Positions 43,101-52,310 of a stretch of 64,000 bases of DNA are shown here, piece by piece. The stretch spans positions 1,488,001 to 1,552,000 of the forward strand of contig NZ_CP141179.1 in assembly GCF_035599575.1 (NCBI RefSeq), read 5' to 3'. The notes under the pieces are model-generated. The model was not told the DNA's origin. It saw only the letters and a list, made by a program, of their open reading frames with translations, and did not search any database. Position numbers and translations under genes: made by a program. Source of the stretch: Roseovarius sp. Pro17 (GTDB lineage: Bacteria; Pseudomonadota; Alphaproteobacteria; Rhodobacterales; Rhodobacteraceae). The first letter of the stretch is position 1. Each line of letters starts with the position of its first letter.

Positions 43101-44005
43101 TCGCTGCGCGCGCTGCGGGTGCGACCATTCTGACCGGTGTCGGGCTGACGGTGATCTATACCGCGCTCATTTCCAGCGCCGATGCCATCACCAAAATGTT
43201 CGCGGCAAGCTATGCGGCGCCGCAGCTTTTCGCGTTGTCGGGTGGCATCGTTGCGCTGCTGGCGGTGTTGTTCAATCGCGCGGGACCGACGCCGCGCGGC
43301 GTCGCCACGACCTGTCCGCGCGCCATGGCGCTGCGTAGCGGGGCGACCGTGCTAGGGGCGGCTGCATTTTTCTATGCGTTCCGCCTTTTGCCGTTTGCCG
43401 AGGTGTTTCTCTTTATTGCGATGATCCCGCTGATCACGGCGCTTTTGTCCGGCCCGGTGCTGGGCGAAATGGTGCGCCCACAGGCGTGGGGCGCGGTAAT
43501 GCTGGGCATCGTCGGCCTCTTGTGCCTCGCGCCCGGTGGGTTTCAGTCATTGGGTCTTGGCCATGCGGTGGCGCTGGCCGCGGTGCTTTTGGGCACGGTG
43601 TCCATGATGGCATCGCGCTATATCGGAGTGCGCGACGGCAACCTCTTGGCGCAAGTATTCTGGCCAAATCTTGCGTTGGGGGCCGTCAGTGCCTGCGCGC
43701 TGCCCTTTTTCTGGGCACCGATGGGGTTGGTCGATTTGGGCTGGGCCACACTATATGCTGGTCTGCTGTTCGGCGCACGTTGGGTGCTGGTGGCAGCGTT
43801 CAAGGCGCTGCCTGCATATGTGATCACACCGCTGATGAACCTGCAATTCCTGTGGATGGTCATCATTGGCGCTGCCGTCTTTGGCGAGGTGCCGGGACCG
43901 GCGCTTTACCTTGGGGCGGCTCTGGTGATCACGGCGGGGGCGTGGCTGATCTATGATCAGGCATTTCCGGGCGGGCAGTCGCGCAAGTTGATTCCAGCTG
44001 AGTGA
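43097..44005 (+). CDS. DMT superfamily (EamA) transporter coupled to the repeat-protein cassette
   Basis: A 302-residue protein with ten hydrophobic segments in two EamA repeats (TVIYTALISSADAITKMFAA; FYAFRLLPFAEVFLFIAMIPL; VITPLMNLQFLWMVIIGA). Its ATG overlaps the upstream stop (ATGA), so translation is coupled. Substrate unknown; placement suggests it acts with the repeat protein and the helical protein, for example in exporting a product. It is distinct from the EamA gene at 39197. Confidence 0.88.
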   Translation: MIAARAAGATILTGVGLTVIYTALISSADAITKMFAASYAAPQLFALSGGIVALLAVLFNRAGPTPRGVATTCPRAMALRSGATVLGAAAFFYAFRLLPFAEVFLFIAMIPLITALLSGPVLGEMVRPQAWGAVMLGIVGLLCLAPGGFQSLGLGHAVALAAVLLGTVSMMASRYIGVRDGNLLAQVFWPNLALGAVSACALPFFWAPMGLVDLGWATLYAGLLFGARWVLVAAFKALPAYVITPLMNLQFLWMVIIGAAVFGEVPGPALYLGAALVITAGAWLIYDQAFPGGQSRKLIPAE

Positions 44006-44040
44006 TGTTTGGAATTAGGAGCGCACCGTAACACCCTGTG

Positions 44041-44364
44041 TTACATCGAAAAAGATGTTCCGCATCCACAGCTGCTGCTGGCGTTCGGATTTTCGATGAC
44101 AAACCGCGCGCCGATCAACTCTTCGCTAAAGTCGATGACCGCACCTGTCAGGAATGGCAGTGACATAGCGTCCACAACGACCCTCTGCCCTTGTCCCTCC
44201 AGCACCAGATCGTCGTCGGCAGGCATGTCCAGCTTGATCTCATACTGAAAGCCCGAGCATCCACCGCCCTCGACGGCGACGCGCAGGGCCTGTCCCTTAT
44301 CGCCTGCGCCGATTTCGCTCAGACGCTCGAATGCGCGGTCGGTGACTGTGGGTGGCAAATTCAT
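44041..44364 (-). CDS. iron-sulfur cluster assembly accessory protein (HesB/IscA/ErpA type)
   Basis: A 107-residue A-type carrier. GGGCSGFQYEIKLD and NASSSCGCGTSFSM hold the three conserved cysteines (one, then CGC). The start at 44364 (MNLPPTVTD) fits family length; an upstream extension lacks homology. It inserts or transfers 2Fe-2S or 4Fe-4S clusters to targets. Divergent from dgt with 90 bp between. Confidence 0.93.
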   Translation of the reverse strand: MNLPPTVTDRAFERLSEIGAGDKGQALRVAVEGGGCSGFQYEIKLDMPADDDLVLEGQGQRVVVDAMSLPFLTGAVIDFSEELIGARFVIENPNASSSCGCGTSFSM

Positions 44365-44454
44365 TGATGGCCTCCGAAGGGAACTGGGCAGTTTCGCTAT
44401 TGCTTGAGATGCAATATATGACCCCCAGCACCACCCGGCAAGGAGGCCGCTCAC

Positions 44455-45648
44455 ATGACCTCGCGCATCGCCGCACATCCAGACCGATCACGCGGGCGGC
44501 TCAAGGCCGAAGAAGAGAGCGCATTCCGCTCGTGTTTCCAGCGCGACCGCGACCGGATCATCCATTCCAGTGCCTTTCGGCGGCTCAAGCACAAGACGCA
44601 GGTCTTCGTCGCCCATGAGGGTGATTATTTTCGCACGCGCCTGTCGCATTCCATTGAGGTCGCGCAGGTTGCGCGCACGATTGCCGGCGCGTTGGACCTC
44701 AACGGCGAACTGACCGAGGCGGTGGCGCTGGCGCATGATCTGGGCCACACGCCGTTCGGACACACTGGCGAAGACGCGCTGCACGCGCTGATGCAGCCCT
44801 ACGGCGGCTTTGATCACAACGCGCAGGCAATCCGGATCGTTACCGTGCTGGAGCGGCACTACGCCGAATTCGACGGGCTGAACCTGACATGGGAGACACT
44901 GGAAGGGCTGGCCAAACATAACGGGCCGGTAACGGGTGATCTGCCTTACGCGCTGGCCGAATATGACGCACGCCACGATCTGGAGCTGCACACACATGCA
45001 AGCGCCGAAGCGCAGGTGGCCGCGCTGGCCGACGACATTGCCTACAACAATCACGATCTGCATGACGGTCTGCGCGCGCGCCTCTTTACCGAGGCCGAAG
45101 TGGCCGAACTGCCCATCCTCGACACATGCTACGGCGAGGTCGATCTCCTCTATCCCGGGCTCGATCCTTACCGGCGGCGACACGAGGCCTTGCGCCGTGT
45201 CTTTGGCGTCATGGTCGGCGACGTGATCGAAACCTCGCGCGATATCATTGCCGCATCGGACGTCGCCAGCAGCGATGCAGTGCGGCATCTAGGCCGCCCG
45301 GTTATCAAGTTTTCGGACACGCTCTGGCGCGATTTGCAGGTGATCCGGCGCTTTCTATTTACGCGTATGTATCGCGCGCCCAAGGTGATGGTGCAGCGCA
45401 CTGAGGCGAGCGAGGTGGTCGAGGGCCTCTTTCCGTTCTATATGGCACAGCCTGAGTTTCTGCCGCGCCGCTGGCAGAGCGACGTGGCGGCGGCAGACAC
45501 GACGACCGCGCTGGCCCGGCTGGTCAGCGACTATATCGCCGGGATGACCGACCGTTTCGCGTTTGCACAGCATGCGCGGCATCTGGGCGGTCGTGGCGGG
45601 GCCGGGTCCTGGCCGAATGAGACTGGAGATATAAGCCATGGCAGTTGA
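44455..45648 (+). CDS. dgt: deoxyguanosine triphosphate triphosphohydrolase-like protein
   Basis: A 397-residue HD-domain dNTPase. FRRLKHKTQVF, RTRLSHSIEVAQVAR (metal histidine), ALAHDLGHTPFGHTGED (HD pair) and ADDIAYNNHDLHDGL are its signatures. It hydrolyses dNTPs to deoxynucleosides and triphosphate. AAGGAGG precedes the ATG at 44455. Its 3' end overlaps the antiporter start by 11 bp. Confidence 0.95.
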   Translation: MTSRIAAHPDRSRGRLKAEEESAFRSCFQRDRDRIIHSSAFRRLKHKTQVFVAHEGDYFRTRLSHSIEVAQVARTIAGALDLNGELTEAVALAHDLGHTPFGHTGEDALHALMQPYGGFDHNAQAIRIVTVLERHYAEFDGLNLTWETLEGLAKHNGPVTGDLPYALAEYDARHDLELHTHASAEAQVAALADDIAYNNHDLHDGLRARLFTEAEVAELPILDTCYGEVDLLYPGLDPYRRRHEALRRVFGVMVGDVIETSRDIIAASDVASSDAVRHLGRPVIKFSDTLWRDLQVIRRFLFTRMYRAPKVMVQRTEASEVVEGLFPFYMAQPEFLPRRWQSDVAAADTTTALARLVSDYIAGMTDRFAFAQHARHLGGRGGAGSWPNETGDISHGS

Positions 45649-47536
45649 GACAGCGGGCGCGATGGCGCCGGTCATGGCCTTTGCGCTGGTCGGCGCAATC
45701 GGCGTTGGCGCGCAATGGGTAGCGTGGAGGTTGCGATTGCCTGCCATCGTGCTGATGCTGCTTGCGGGGCTAGTGATCGGGCCGGGCCTTGGCATCTTTG
45801 ACCCTGAGCGTGACATCGGCCCGCTGATGGGGCCGATGATCTCGATTGCGGTGGCCATCATCCTCTTTGAGGGGGGCATGACGCTGAACCTGCACAGCTT
45901 GCGCGAGGCCGCTAAAGGCGTGCGGCGACTGGTGCTGATCGGCGCGCCGATTGGTTGGCTAGGCTCAGCGCTGGCGCTGCACTATATCGCAGGCCTTAGC
46001 TGGGCCAGTGCGGCAGTGTTCGGCGGCATCATGATCGTGACCGGTCCGACTGTCATCGCGCCGCTTTTGCGCACCGCGCGGCTCAGCAAACGTCCCGCGC
46101 AACTGCTGCAATGGGAGGCGATCGTTAACGACCCCATTGGCGCGCTGGCCGCTGTCCTCGCCTTTGAGGTGGTGCTGGTGATCTACGCCAGCGAGACATT
46201 CGGCGCCGCGATCTGGGACATGGGCGTTGGTATCGCGCTGGCCACCGTGATGGGCGTCGCCGCAGGCTGGCTGCTGTCCGAAGGGTTCCGCCGGGGCCGC
46301 GTGCCGGAATACATGAAGGTGCCGGTGCTGTTTGCCTCGCTGCTGCTGGTCTTTGCCCTGGCCGACAGCAGCCTGCACGAAAGTGGGCTGTTGGCGGTGA
46401 CAATCATGGGCTTTTACATCGCGAATGCGGGCCTTCCCAGTTATACCGAGCTGCGCCGCTTCAAGGAGCACGCGACGATCCTGCTGGTTTCCGGCGTATT
46501 CATCCTGCTGGCGGCATCGATGGATATCGAACGGCTCAGCCTGCTGGGATGGCCCGCGCTGGCCTTTGTGGTCGCCACGATCCTGATTGTGCGCCCGGTA
46601 ACGGTGATGACCTCGCTCGCGTTCAGCAATATCCCGATGCGCGAGCGGCTGCTGGTCGCCTTTACCGGCCCGCGCGGTGTGGTGCTGGTGGCGGTCGCTG
46701 GCCTATTCTCGGACCGTTTGGTGAATGCAGGGGTCGAGGATGCGGCGTTGCTGACGCCACTGGCCTTTGCGCTGGTCGCAGCGACCGTAGTTCTGCACGG
46801 CTTTACTCTGCGGCCCATGGCGCGCGCGCTGGGGTTGGCCGGCGGGCAGGTGCCGGGGGTCATCTTTGTTGGTGGATCGCGCTTTTCCGCCGCCTTCGCC
46901 GCCGCACTCCAAAAGGAAGAGGTCCCGGTGCTGGTCGTCGACGCCAACCGTGCCCGCCTGCGCAGCGCGCGCGAGCAGGGGCTGCCGATCTATGTGGGCG
47001 ATATCTTGTCCGACGGCGCCGAACATGGGGTTGAGTTCATCAGCTTTGGTCGCGTCATCGCCACGTCCGACAATGATGCCTATAACACGCTGGTCGCCAC
47101 CGACCTTGCTCCCGAATTCGGGCGCGAGCATGTATATCAGCTGCGCCGCGCCAAGCAGGAACATACGCGCCACGCTTTGCCCGCCACGCTGGGCGGACGC
47201 ACAATCGCTGGTGATCTGCGCTATCTCGAGTTGGCCCGCCATATGCAGGAGGGCTGGGAAATTCGCGCGACCAACCTGACTGAGGAGTATGGGCTGGATG
47301 AGTGGCAGGCGGATAACCCCGAGTCGATCCCGCTGGCCGAGGTTACGCCGGGTAGTGCCCTGCGCATCCTTGCCGCCGACGCCTCCCTAAAGGCAGGGGC
47401 AGGAATGCGCCTGCTGGCGCTGTCGCCTGCACGCGAACGTGTGGTCGAGGCGGCAGAGCGCACCGGCGAGGAAAATGCCAAAGAGGCCGCGGCCAACGCA
47501 GCCAGTGACGCAGGGAAGGGCAGCACGGCGGATTGA
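45638..47536 (+). CDS. CPA-family monovalent cation:proton antiporter with a TrkA-N-like domain
   Basis: A 632-residue membrane protein. Eleven to thirteen hydrophobic helices (LPAIVLMLLAGLVIGPGLG; EAIVNDPIGALAAVLAFE, the ion-binding ND pair), then a C-terminal Rossmann-like domain (VPGVIFVGGSRFSAAFAAAL, VLVVDANRARLRSAREQGL, then TSDNDAYNTLVA) as in NAD(H)-regulated transporters. The final 40 residues are low complexity. It overlaps dgt and is followed by argS. K+ versus Na+ specificity is not visible. Confidence 0.9.
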   Translation: MAVETAGAMAPVMAFALVGAIGVGAQWVAWRLRLPAIVLMLLAGLVIGPGLGIFDPERDIGPLMGPMISIAVAIILFEGGMTLNLHSLREAAKGVRRLVLIGAPIGWLGSALALHYIAGLSWASAAVFGGIMIVTGPTVIAPLLRTARLSKRPAQLLQWEAIVNDPIGALAAVLAFEVVLVIYASETFGAAIWDMGVGIALATVMGVAAGWLLSEGFRRGRVPEYMKVPVLFASLLLVFALADSSLHESGLLAVTIMGFYIANAGLPSYTELRRFKEHATILLVSGVFILLAASMDIERLSLLGWPALAFVVATILIVRPVTVMTSLAFSNIPMRERLLVAFTGPRGVVLVAVAGLFSDRLVNAGVEDAALLTPLAFALVAATVVLHGFTLRPMARALGLAGGQVPGVIFVGGSRFSAAFAAALQKEEVPVLVVDANRARLRSAREQGLPIYVGDILSDGAEHGVEFISFGRVIATSDNDAYNTLVATDLAPEFGREHVYQLRRAKQEHTRHALPATLGGRTIAGDLRYLELARHMQEGWEIRATNLTEEYGLDEWQADNPESIPLAEVTPGSALRILAADASLKAGAGMRLLALSPARERVVEAAERTGEENAKEAAANAASDAGKGSTAD

Positions 47537-47586
47537 CGCCAAGCGCCGCGATGCTAAACCGGGGGCGAATTCAAGGGATGATTGCG

Positions 47587-49332
47587 ATGAACCTCTTTAC
47601 CGATATCCGCGCCGCCGTTCTGGACGCGCTGAGCGCGCTCGAAGCCGCAGGCACGCTGCCCACTGGGCTGGACCTGGGCAACGTCACGGTCGAGCCACCT
47701 CGCGATCCCGCACATGGTGACATGGCGACCAATGCGGCGATGGTTCTGGCCAAGCCTGCGGGCCTAAAGCCGCGCGACATTGCCGACGCGCTGATCAAAC
47801 AGCTGACACAGGACGCGCGCATCGACAGCGCCGAGGTGGCCGGCCCCGGTTTCCTGAACCTTCGCCTTGCGCCGGACTGCTGGCGCGACATCGTGCGTAA
47901 TGTCCTGAGCGTCGGCGACGATTTTGGACGCTCGACCGTGGGGCAGGGCCAACGCGTCAACGTTGAATATGTCAGCGCCAACCCCACCGGCCCCTTGCAT
48001 GTGGGCCACACGCGCGGCGCGGTTTTTGGCGATGCATTGGCCAGTCTTCTGGATTTCAACGGCTATGATGTCACGCGCGAATATTACATCAACGACGGCG
48101 GCGGGCAGGTCGATACGCTCGCGCGGTCGGTCTATCTGCGCTACCTTGAGGCGCATGGCCGCGCCGTCGATTTCCCCGACGGCACCTATCCCGGTGACTA
48201 CCTGATCGCAGTTGGCGAGGCGCTCAAGGACAAGATCGGCGATGCTTGGGTCGGCCAACCCGAAGAGGTCTGGCTGGCTGAACTGCGCAGCTATTCGACC
48301 GATGCTATGATGGACCTGATCCGCGCCGACCTGAAATCTCTGGGCGTCGAGATGGACAAATTTTCGTCCGAGAAGTCGTTCTACGGAACCGGCTTGATCG
48401 AAAAGGCGATCCAGTCGCTCGACGACAAGGGGTTGATCTACGAGGGCGTTCTTGAGCCGCCCAAGGGCAAAATGCCCGAGGATTGGGAGCCGCGCGAGCA
48501 GACGCTGTTTCGCTCCAGCGCGCATGGCGATGATGTGGACCGGCCGGTTAAGAAATCCGACGGAGCGTGGACCTATTTCGCCCCCGATATCGCCTATCAC
48601 TATGACAAGGTCACGCGCGGGTTCGATTTGCTGATCGACGTCTTTGGTGCGGATCATGGTGGCTATGTCAAACGCATGAAGGCCGCTGTGTCGGCCCTTT
48701 CGGATGGCAAGGTCCCGCTCGAGATCAAGCTGACGCAACTGGTCAAGCTCTGGAAGAACGGCGAGCCGTTCAAGATGTCCAAGCGGGCAGGGACGTTCGT
48801 GACGCTGCGCGACGTGGTCGATCTGGTCGGGGCGGATGTCACCCGTTTTGTCATGTTGACCCGTAAAAACGACGCACCGCTCGATTTTGATTTCGACAAG
48901 GTGCTGGAGCAGTCCAAGGACAATCCGGTTTTCTACGTGCAATATGCCCATGCGCGGGTCTGCTCGGTCCTTCGCAAAGCAGCAGAGGCGGGGATCGACG
49001 TCAGCGACGAGGCCCTTGGGGCCGCCGACCTGACGCTGATCGCGCATGAGGCTGAACTGGCGCTGGCGCGCAAGATCGCTGAATGGCCGCGCCTCGTGGA
49101 AATCGCGGGCCGCACCAGCGAGCCGCACCGCGTCGCGTTCTATCTCTATGATCTGGCGTCGGACCTGCACGCGCTGTGGAACCGGGGCCACGACGCGCCC
49201 GAACTGCGATTCATCCAAGAGGGCGATCCTGCCACGTCTCAGGCGAAAATCGCGCTGGTAAGGGCAGCAAGCGTTGTTATTTCCGCAGGTTTGGGTATCT
49301 TGGGCGTCACTCCGGCCGAAGAGATGCGATAA
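47587..49332 (+). CDS. argS: arginyl-tRNA synthetase
   Basis: A 581-residue class I synthetase. The HIGH motif is in NPTGPLHVGHTRGAVFGD, the KMSK motif in FKMSKRAGTFVTL, and the C-terminal DALR anticodon domain begins near QYAHARVCSVLRKA. The start at 47587 (MNLFTDIR) is selected over upstream starts at 47533 and 47578 because AAGGG lies about eleven bases before it. It is followed by a SPOR-domain gene. Confidence 0.96.
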   Translation: MNLFTDIRAAVLDALSALEAAGTLPTGLDLGNVTVEPPRDPAHGDMATNAAMVLAKPAGLKPRDIADALIKQLTQDARIDSAEVAGPGFLNLRLAPDCWRDIVRNVLSVGDDFGRSTVGQGQRVNVEYVSANPTGPLHVGHTRGAVFGDALASLLDFNGYDVTREYYINDGGGQVDTLARSVYLRYLEAHGRAVDFPDGTYPGDYLIAVGEALKDKIGDAWVGQPEEVWLAELRSYSTDAMMDLIRADLKSLGVEMDKFSSEKSFYGTGLIEKAIQSLDDKGLIYEGVLEPPKGKMPEDWEPREQTLFRSSAHGDDVDRPVKKSDGAWTYFAPDIAYHYDKVTRGFDLLIDVFGADHGGYVKRMKAAVSALSDGKVPLEIKLTQLVKLWKNGEPFKMSKRAGTFVTLRDVVDLVGADVTRFVMLTRKNDAPLDFDFDKVLEQSKDNPVFYVQYAHARVCSVLRKAAEAGIDVSDEALGAADLTLIAHEAELALARKIAEWPRLVEIAGRTSEPHRVAFYLYDLASDLHALWNRGHDAPELRFIQEGDPATSQAKIALVRAASVVISAGLGILGVTPAEEMR

Positions 49333-49413
49333 AAATCGCGCGTCGCCGGGATTGAATGAGGCAGATTTCACACCCCGGTAGCCTCTGGCACGCCGGAGGC
49401 AAAGAGGCGGGAC

Positions 49414-50493
49414 ATGGCAGATTTTCATGCACAAGAGGCCGCAAGCGGGCGGGCGGACGACGCAACCGGTGGCGCTTATGGCAGCGCGCAAACTGCGCCG
49501 CGATGGGATGACGGTAAGGCGCAAAATCCTTTGTCACGCGCCACTTACGCGATTGGTTCGATTGTGTCGGTCGGTTTAGTGATCGGCCTTGGGGTCTGGG
49601 GGTACAAGCTCCTCGTGCGCGACGTGAGCGGTGTGCCTGTGATCCGCGCCGCCGAAGGACCGATGCGCATCCAGCCCGAAGATCCGGGAGGGCGGCAGAC
49701 CCTCAACCAGGGCTTGTCTGTCAACGCGGTCGCCGCCGTCGGCACCGCTGGCAATGCCCCGGATGAGCTGATCCTCGCCCCCGCGCCGCTTAACCTGAGC
49801 GAAGACGACGCGCCGACTGCCGCGCCCCAACGCGTGCAGCAGGCCCTCGCCGAGACTGCTGACGCCTCCGAGACCCCTGAAGCCGAGGTGCAGCAGGATA
49901 TCGAACCCGCTGAGCCCGAAATTGCTGCTTCAGAAATTGCTGCTTCAGAAACTGCCGTGCCGGAAACTGCTGAGCCCAAAACCGAGGCCGTTTCCGACGA
50001 CATGCTTGCCCTCGCCGAGGCCATAAGCCAAGGGATTACCCCCATGGCTGCGCTGGAGGACGCCCCAAACTCCCCTCTGCCCGACGCCGACGCCGACGCC
50101 GAAGAAGCAGAGCAGCCCATGGGCGGCATCGCCACCTCACTGAGGCCCCGCGCGCGCCCTGCCGATCTGAGCAACATCCGTCAGGTCTCGGCAAGCGGGG
50201 CTGGCGCTGGAGTGCGCGACGTCGATCCCGAGTCAATCGCCACCGGTACACGCCTTGCGCAATTGGGCGCCTTTGCCAGCGAAGAGATAGCGAACGAGGA
50301 ATGGAGCCGCCTTGGCGCGCGCTTTGAGGAATATCTTGCAGACAAGGATCGTGTGATCCAAAAGGCGACCAGCGGCGGGCGCACATTCTATCGCCTGCGC
50401 GCGATGGGGTTTGATGATCTGGCAGATGCCCGGCGCTTCTGCTCAGCCCTTGTTGCTGAAAAAGCCGAATGTATACCGGTCGTTACGCGGTAA
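49414..50493 (+). CDS. SPOR domain cell-division-type protein
   Basis: A 359-residue protein with a cytoplasmic N-terminus, one membrane helix near residues 47-66 (YAIGSIVSVGLVIGLGVWGY), a long low-complexity alanine-, glutamate- and proline-rich linker, and a C-terminal SPOR domain (TRLAQLGAFASEEIANEEWSRL, TFYRLRAMGFDDLADARRFC). SPOR domains bind denuded glycan at the septum. It precedes nagZ, consistent with a peptidoglycan role. The linker contains a 15-bp tandem duplication. Confidence 0.9.
   Translation: MADFHAQEAASGRADDATGGAYGSAQTAPRWDDGKAQNPLSRATYAIGSIVSVGLVIGLGVWGYKLLVRDVSGVPVIRAAEGPMRIQPEDPGGRQTLNQGLSVNAVAAVGTAGNAPDELILAPAPLNLSEDDAPTAAPQRVQQALAETADASETPEAEVQQDIEPAEPEIAASEIAASETAVPETAEPKTEAVSDDMLALAEAISQGITPMAALEDAPNSPLPDADADAEEAEQPMGGIATSLRPRARPADLSNIRQVSASGAGAGVRDVDPESIATGTRLAQLGAFASEEIANEEWSRLGARFEEYLADKDRVIQKATSGGRTFYRLRAMGFDDLADARRFCSALVAEKAECIPVVTR
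49921..49950 (+). repeat. 15-bp tandem duplication in the SPOR linker
   Basis: The unit ATTGCTGCTTCAGAA is repeated exactly at 49921-49935 and 49936-49950, encoding IAASE twice. A third diverged unit follows (ACTGCCGTGCCGGAA). Confidence 0.85.
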
Positions 50494-50515
50494 TCCCAAT
50501 CTACGGAGTGCGGGT

Positions 50516-51526
50516 ATGACCCATTTTGGCGCCACCATCCTCGACGCCACCGGCGAGCGGCTGAGTCCGCAGGAAAAACGCTTTTTCGCCGAGGCCGATC
50601 CGTTCGGGTTTATCCTATTTGCACGCAATATCGCCAGCGCCGATCAGGTCCGTGCCCTTTGTGCCGATATGCGCGATGCGGTTGGCCGCAACGCCCCCAT
50701 CACCATCGACCAGGAGGGCGGGCGCGTGCAGCGCTTGCGCGCACCGCTTTGGCGCAACTGGCCCGCGCCGCTGCCACATGTTGCGGCAGCGGGCAGGAAT
50801 GCCGCCGAGGCGATGTATCTGCGCTATCGCCTCATCGCACATGAGTTGCACGAACTGGGAATCGACAGCAATTGTGCGCCGTTGGTTGATGTGGCAGGCG
50901 CGCAAACCCATGATTTCCTGCGCGATCGCTGCTATGGAACTGACCCCGCACGCGTGGCTGAGTTGGGCCGCGCTGTCGCCGATGGTCTCTTGGACGGCGG
51001 CGTGCTGCCGGTGCTGAAACACATCCCCGGTCATGGGCGCGCGCAATCCGACAGCCATCTGGACCTGCCCGTCGTATACGATGTGTTGGAAACACTGACA
51101 GCCTGGGATTTCGCGCCCTTCAAGGCGTTGAATGATCTGCCGATGGGGATGACTGCGCATCTGGTCTATGCCGCCATCGACGAACTGCCCGCCACGGTGT
51201 CACCCACGATGATGCAGCTGATCCGCGATCAGATCGGCTTTGACGGGTTGATCATGACCGACGACATCTCGATGAAGGCGCTCAGCGGCAGCCTGACGGA
51301 CATCACCCGTGCGTCGCTGGACGCCGGTTGCGACATCGCGCTGCTGTGCAACGCCACGCTTGATGAGCGCCGTGCAGTGGCGGACACGGCAGGTCGGCTG
51401 AACGACGTCGGACAGGCCCGCGCCGAGGCCGCGCTTGCCGCACGCCGAACACCCACCAAGGTTGACATTTCCGCGCTGGAGGCAAAGCTGTCCGCCATGA
51501 GCGGCGGGCTGACATATGGCAGATGA
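50516..51526 (+). CDS. nagZ: beta-N-acetylhexosaminidase
   Basis: A 336-residue glycoside hydrolase family 3 enzyme without signal peptide. DPFGFILFARNI, TIDQEGGRVQRLR and LKHIPGHGRAQSDSHLDLP (catalytic His-Asp pair loop), with TDDISMKAL holding the nucleophile aspartate. It removes N-acetylglucosamine from muropeptides in the cytoplasm during wall recycling. GGAG precedes the ATG at 50516. The scpA start lies inside its end. Confidence 0.95.
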   Translation: MTHFGATILDATGERLSPQEKRFFAEADPFGFILFARNIASADQVRALCADMRDAVGRNAPITIDQEGGRVQRLRAPLWRNWPAPLPHVAAAGRNAAEAMYLRYRLIAHELHELGIDSNCAPLVDVAGAQTHDFLRDRCYGTDPARVAELGRAVADGLLDGGVLPVLKHIPGHGRAQSDSHLDLPVVYDVLETLTAWDFAPFKALNDLPMGMTAHLVYAAIDELPATVSPTMMQLIRDQIGFDGLIMTDDISMKALSGSLTDITRASLDAGCDIALLCNATLDERRAVADTAGRLNDVGQARAEAALAARRTPTKVDISALEAKLSAMSGGLTYGR

Positions 51527-52310
51527 CGATTGGGACGATAAGCGCGCGGATGTCGCTGAGCGGCAGGCCGCAGAGGCGCTGATCGTCGATGTCGACGGCT
51601 TTGAGGGGCCGCTGGACCTGCTGCTGACGCTTAGTCGCACGCAAAAGGTGGACCTGCGTAAGATCAGCGTACTGCAACTGGCCCGCCAGTACCTTGAATT
51701 CGTTGAGAAGGCCCGCCGACTGAGGTTGGAATTGGCCGCCGACTACCTCGTCATGGCCGCATGGCTCGCCTTTCTTAAGTCACGCCTGCTACTGCCCCCG
51801 GATCCTGACGAGGACGGCCCCTCAGGCGCGGATCTGGCCGCGCATCTGGCCTTTCAGCTCGAGCGTTTGCAGGCGATGCGCGACGTCGCCGCGCGACTGA
51901 TGGCGCGCGGTCAGCTAGGGCGCGATTTCTTTGCTCGTGGTGCGCCCGAGAGTGTCACGCGCACGCGGCGCATCACCTACACCGCGTCGCTGCTGGACCT
52001 GATGCAAGCCTACGCCCGGACCCGCACGCGGGACGAATTTCGCCCCTATGCGATGGACCGCGATGCGATATTCTCGCTTGAACAGGCGCTGGATCGGATG
52101 CGCGGGTTGCTCGGGTTTGGCGGCGACTGGACGGATATCGCCACCTATCTGCCCGAGGGGTTCGGTACTGACCCCGCACGGCGCCGCTCGGCCATGGCGT
52201 CAACTTTTGCGGCCTCACTTGAACTGGCCAAGGAGGGACGCATCGAGCTGCGCCAGACTGAAGTATTCGCCCCCATCGAAATCCGAACGAGAGATCAAGA
52301 ACGTGGTTGA
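51516..52310 (+). CDS. scpA: segregation and condensation protein A
   Basis: A 264-residue kleisin. DGFEGPLDLLLTLSRTQKVDLRKISVLQLARQY is represented by landmarks FEGPLDLLL and DLRKISVLQLA; YLVMAAWLAFLKSRLLLP follows, with a C-terminal winged helix. ScpA bridges the SMC heads. It overlaps nagZ by 11 bp and scpB by 8 bp. Confidence 0.95.
   Translation: MADDDWDDKRADVAERQAAEALIVDVDGFEGPLDLLLTLSRTQKVDLRKISVLQLARQYLEFVEKARRLRLELAADYLVMAAWLAFLKSRLLLPPDPDEDGPSGADLAAHLAFQLERLQAMRDVAARLMARGQLGRDFFARGAPESVTRTRRITYTASLLDLMQAYARTRTRDEFRPYAMDRDAIFSLEQALDRMRGLLGFGGDWTDIATYLPEGFGTDPARRRSAMASTFAASLELAKEGRIELRQTEVFAPIEIRTRDQERG

Noticed and set aside
47764..49524. 586-codon open frame opposite argS
   Set aside because: Fully antisense to a synthetase with HIGH and KMSK motifs; composition is a codon-bias mirror with no domain.
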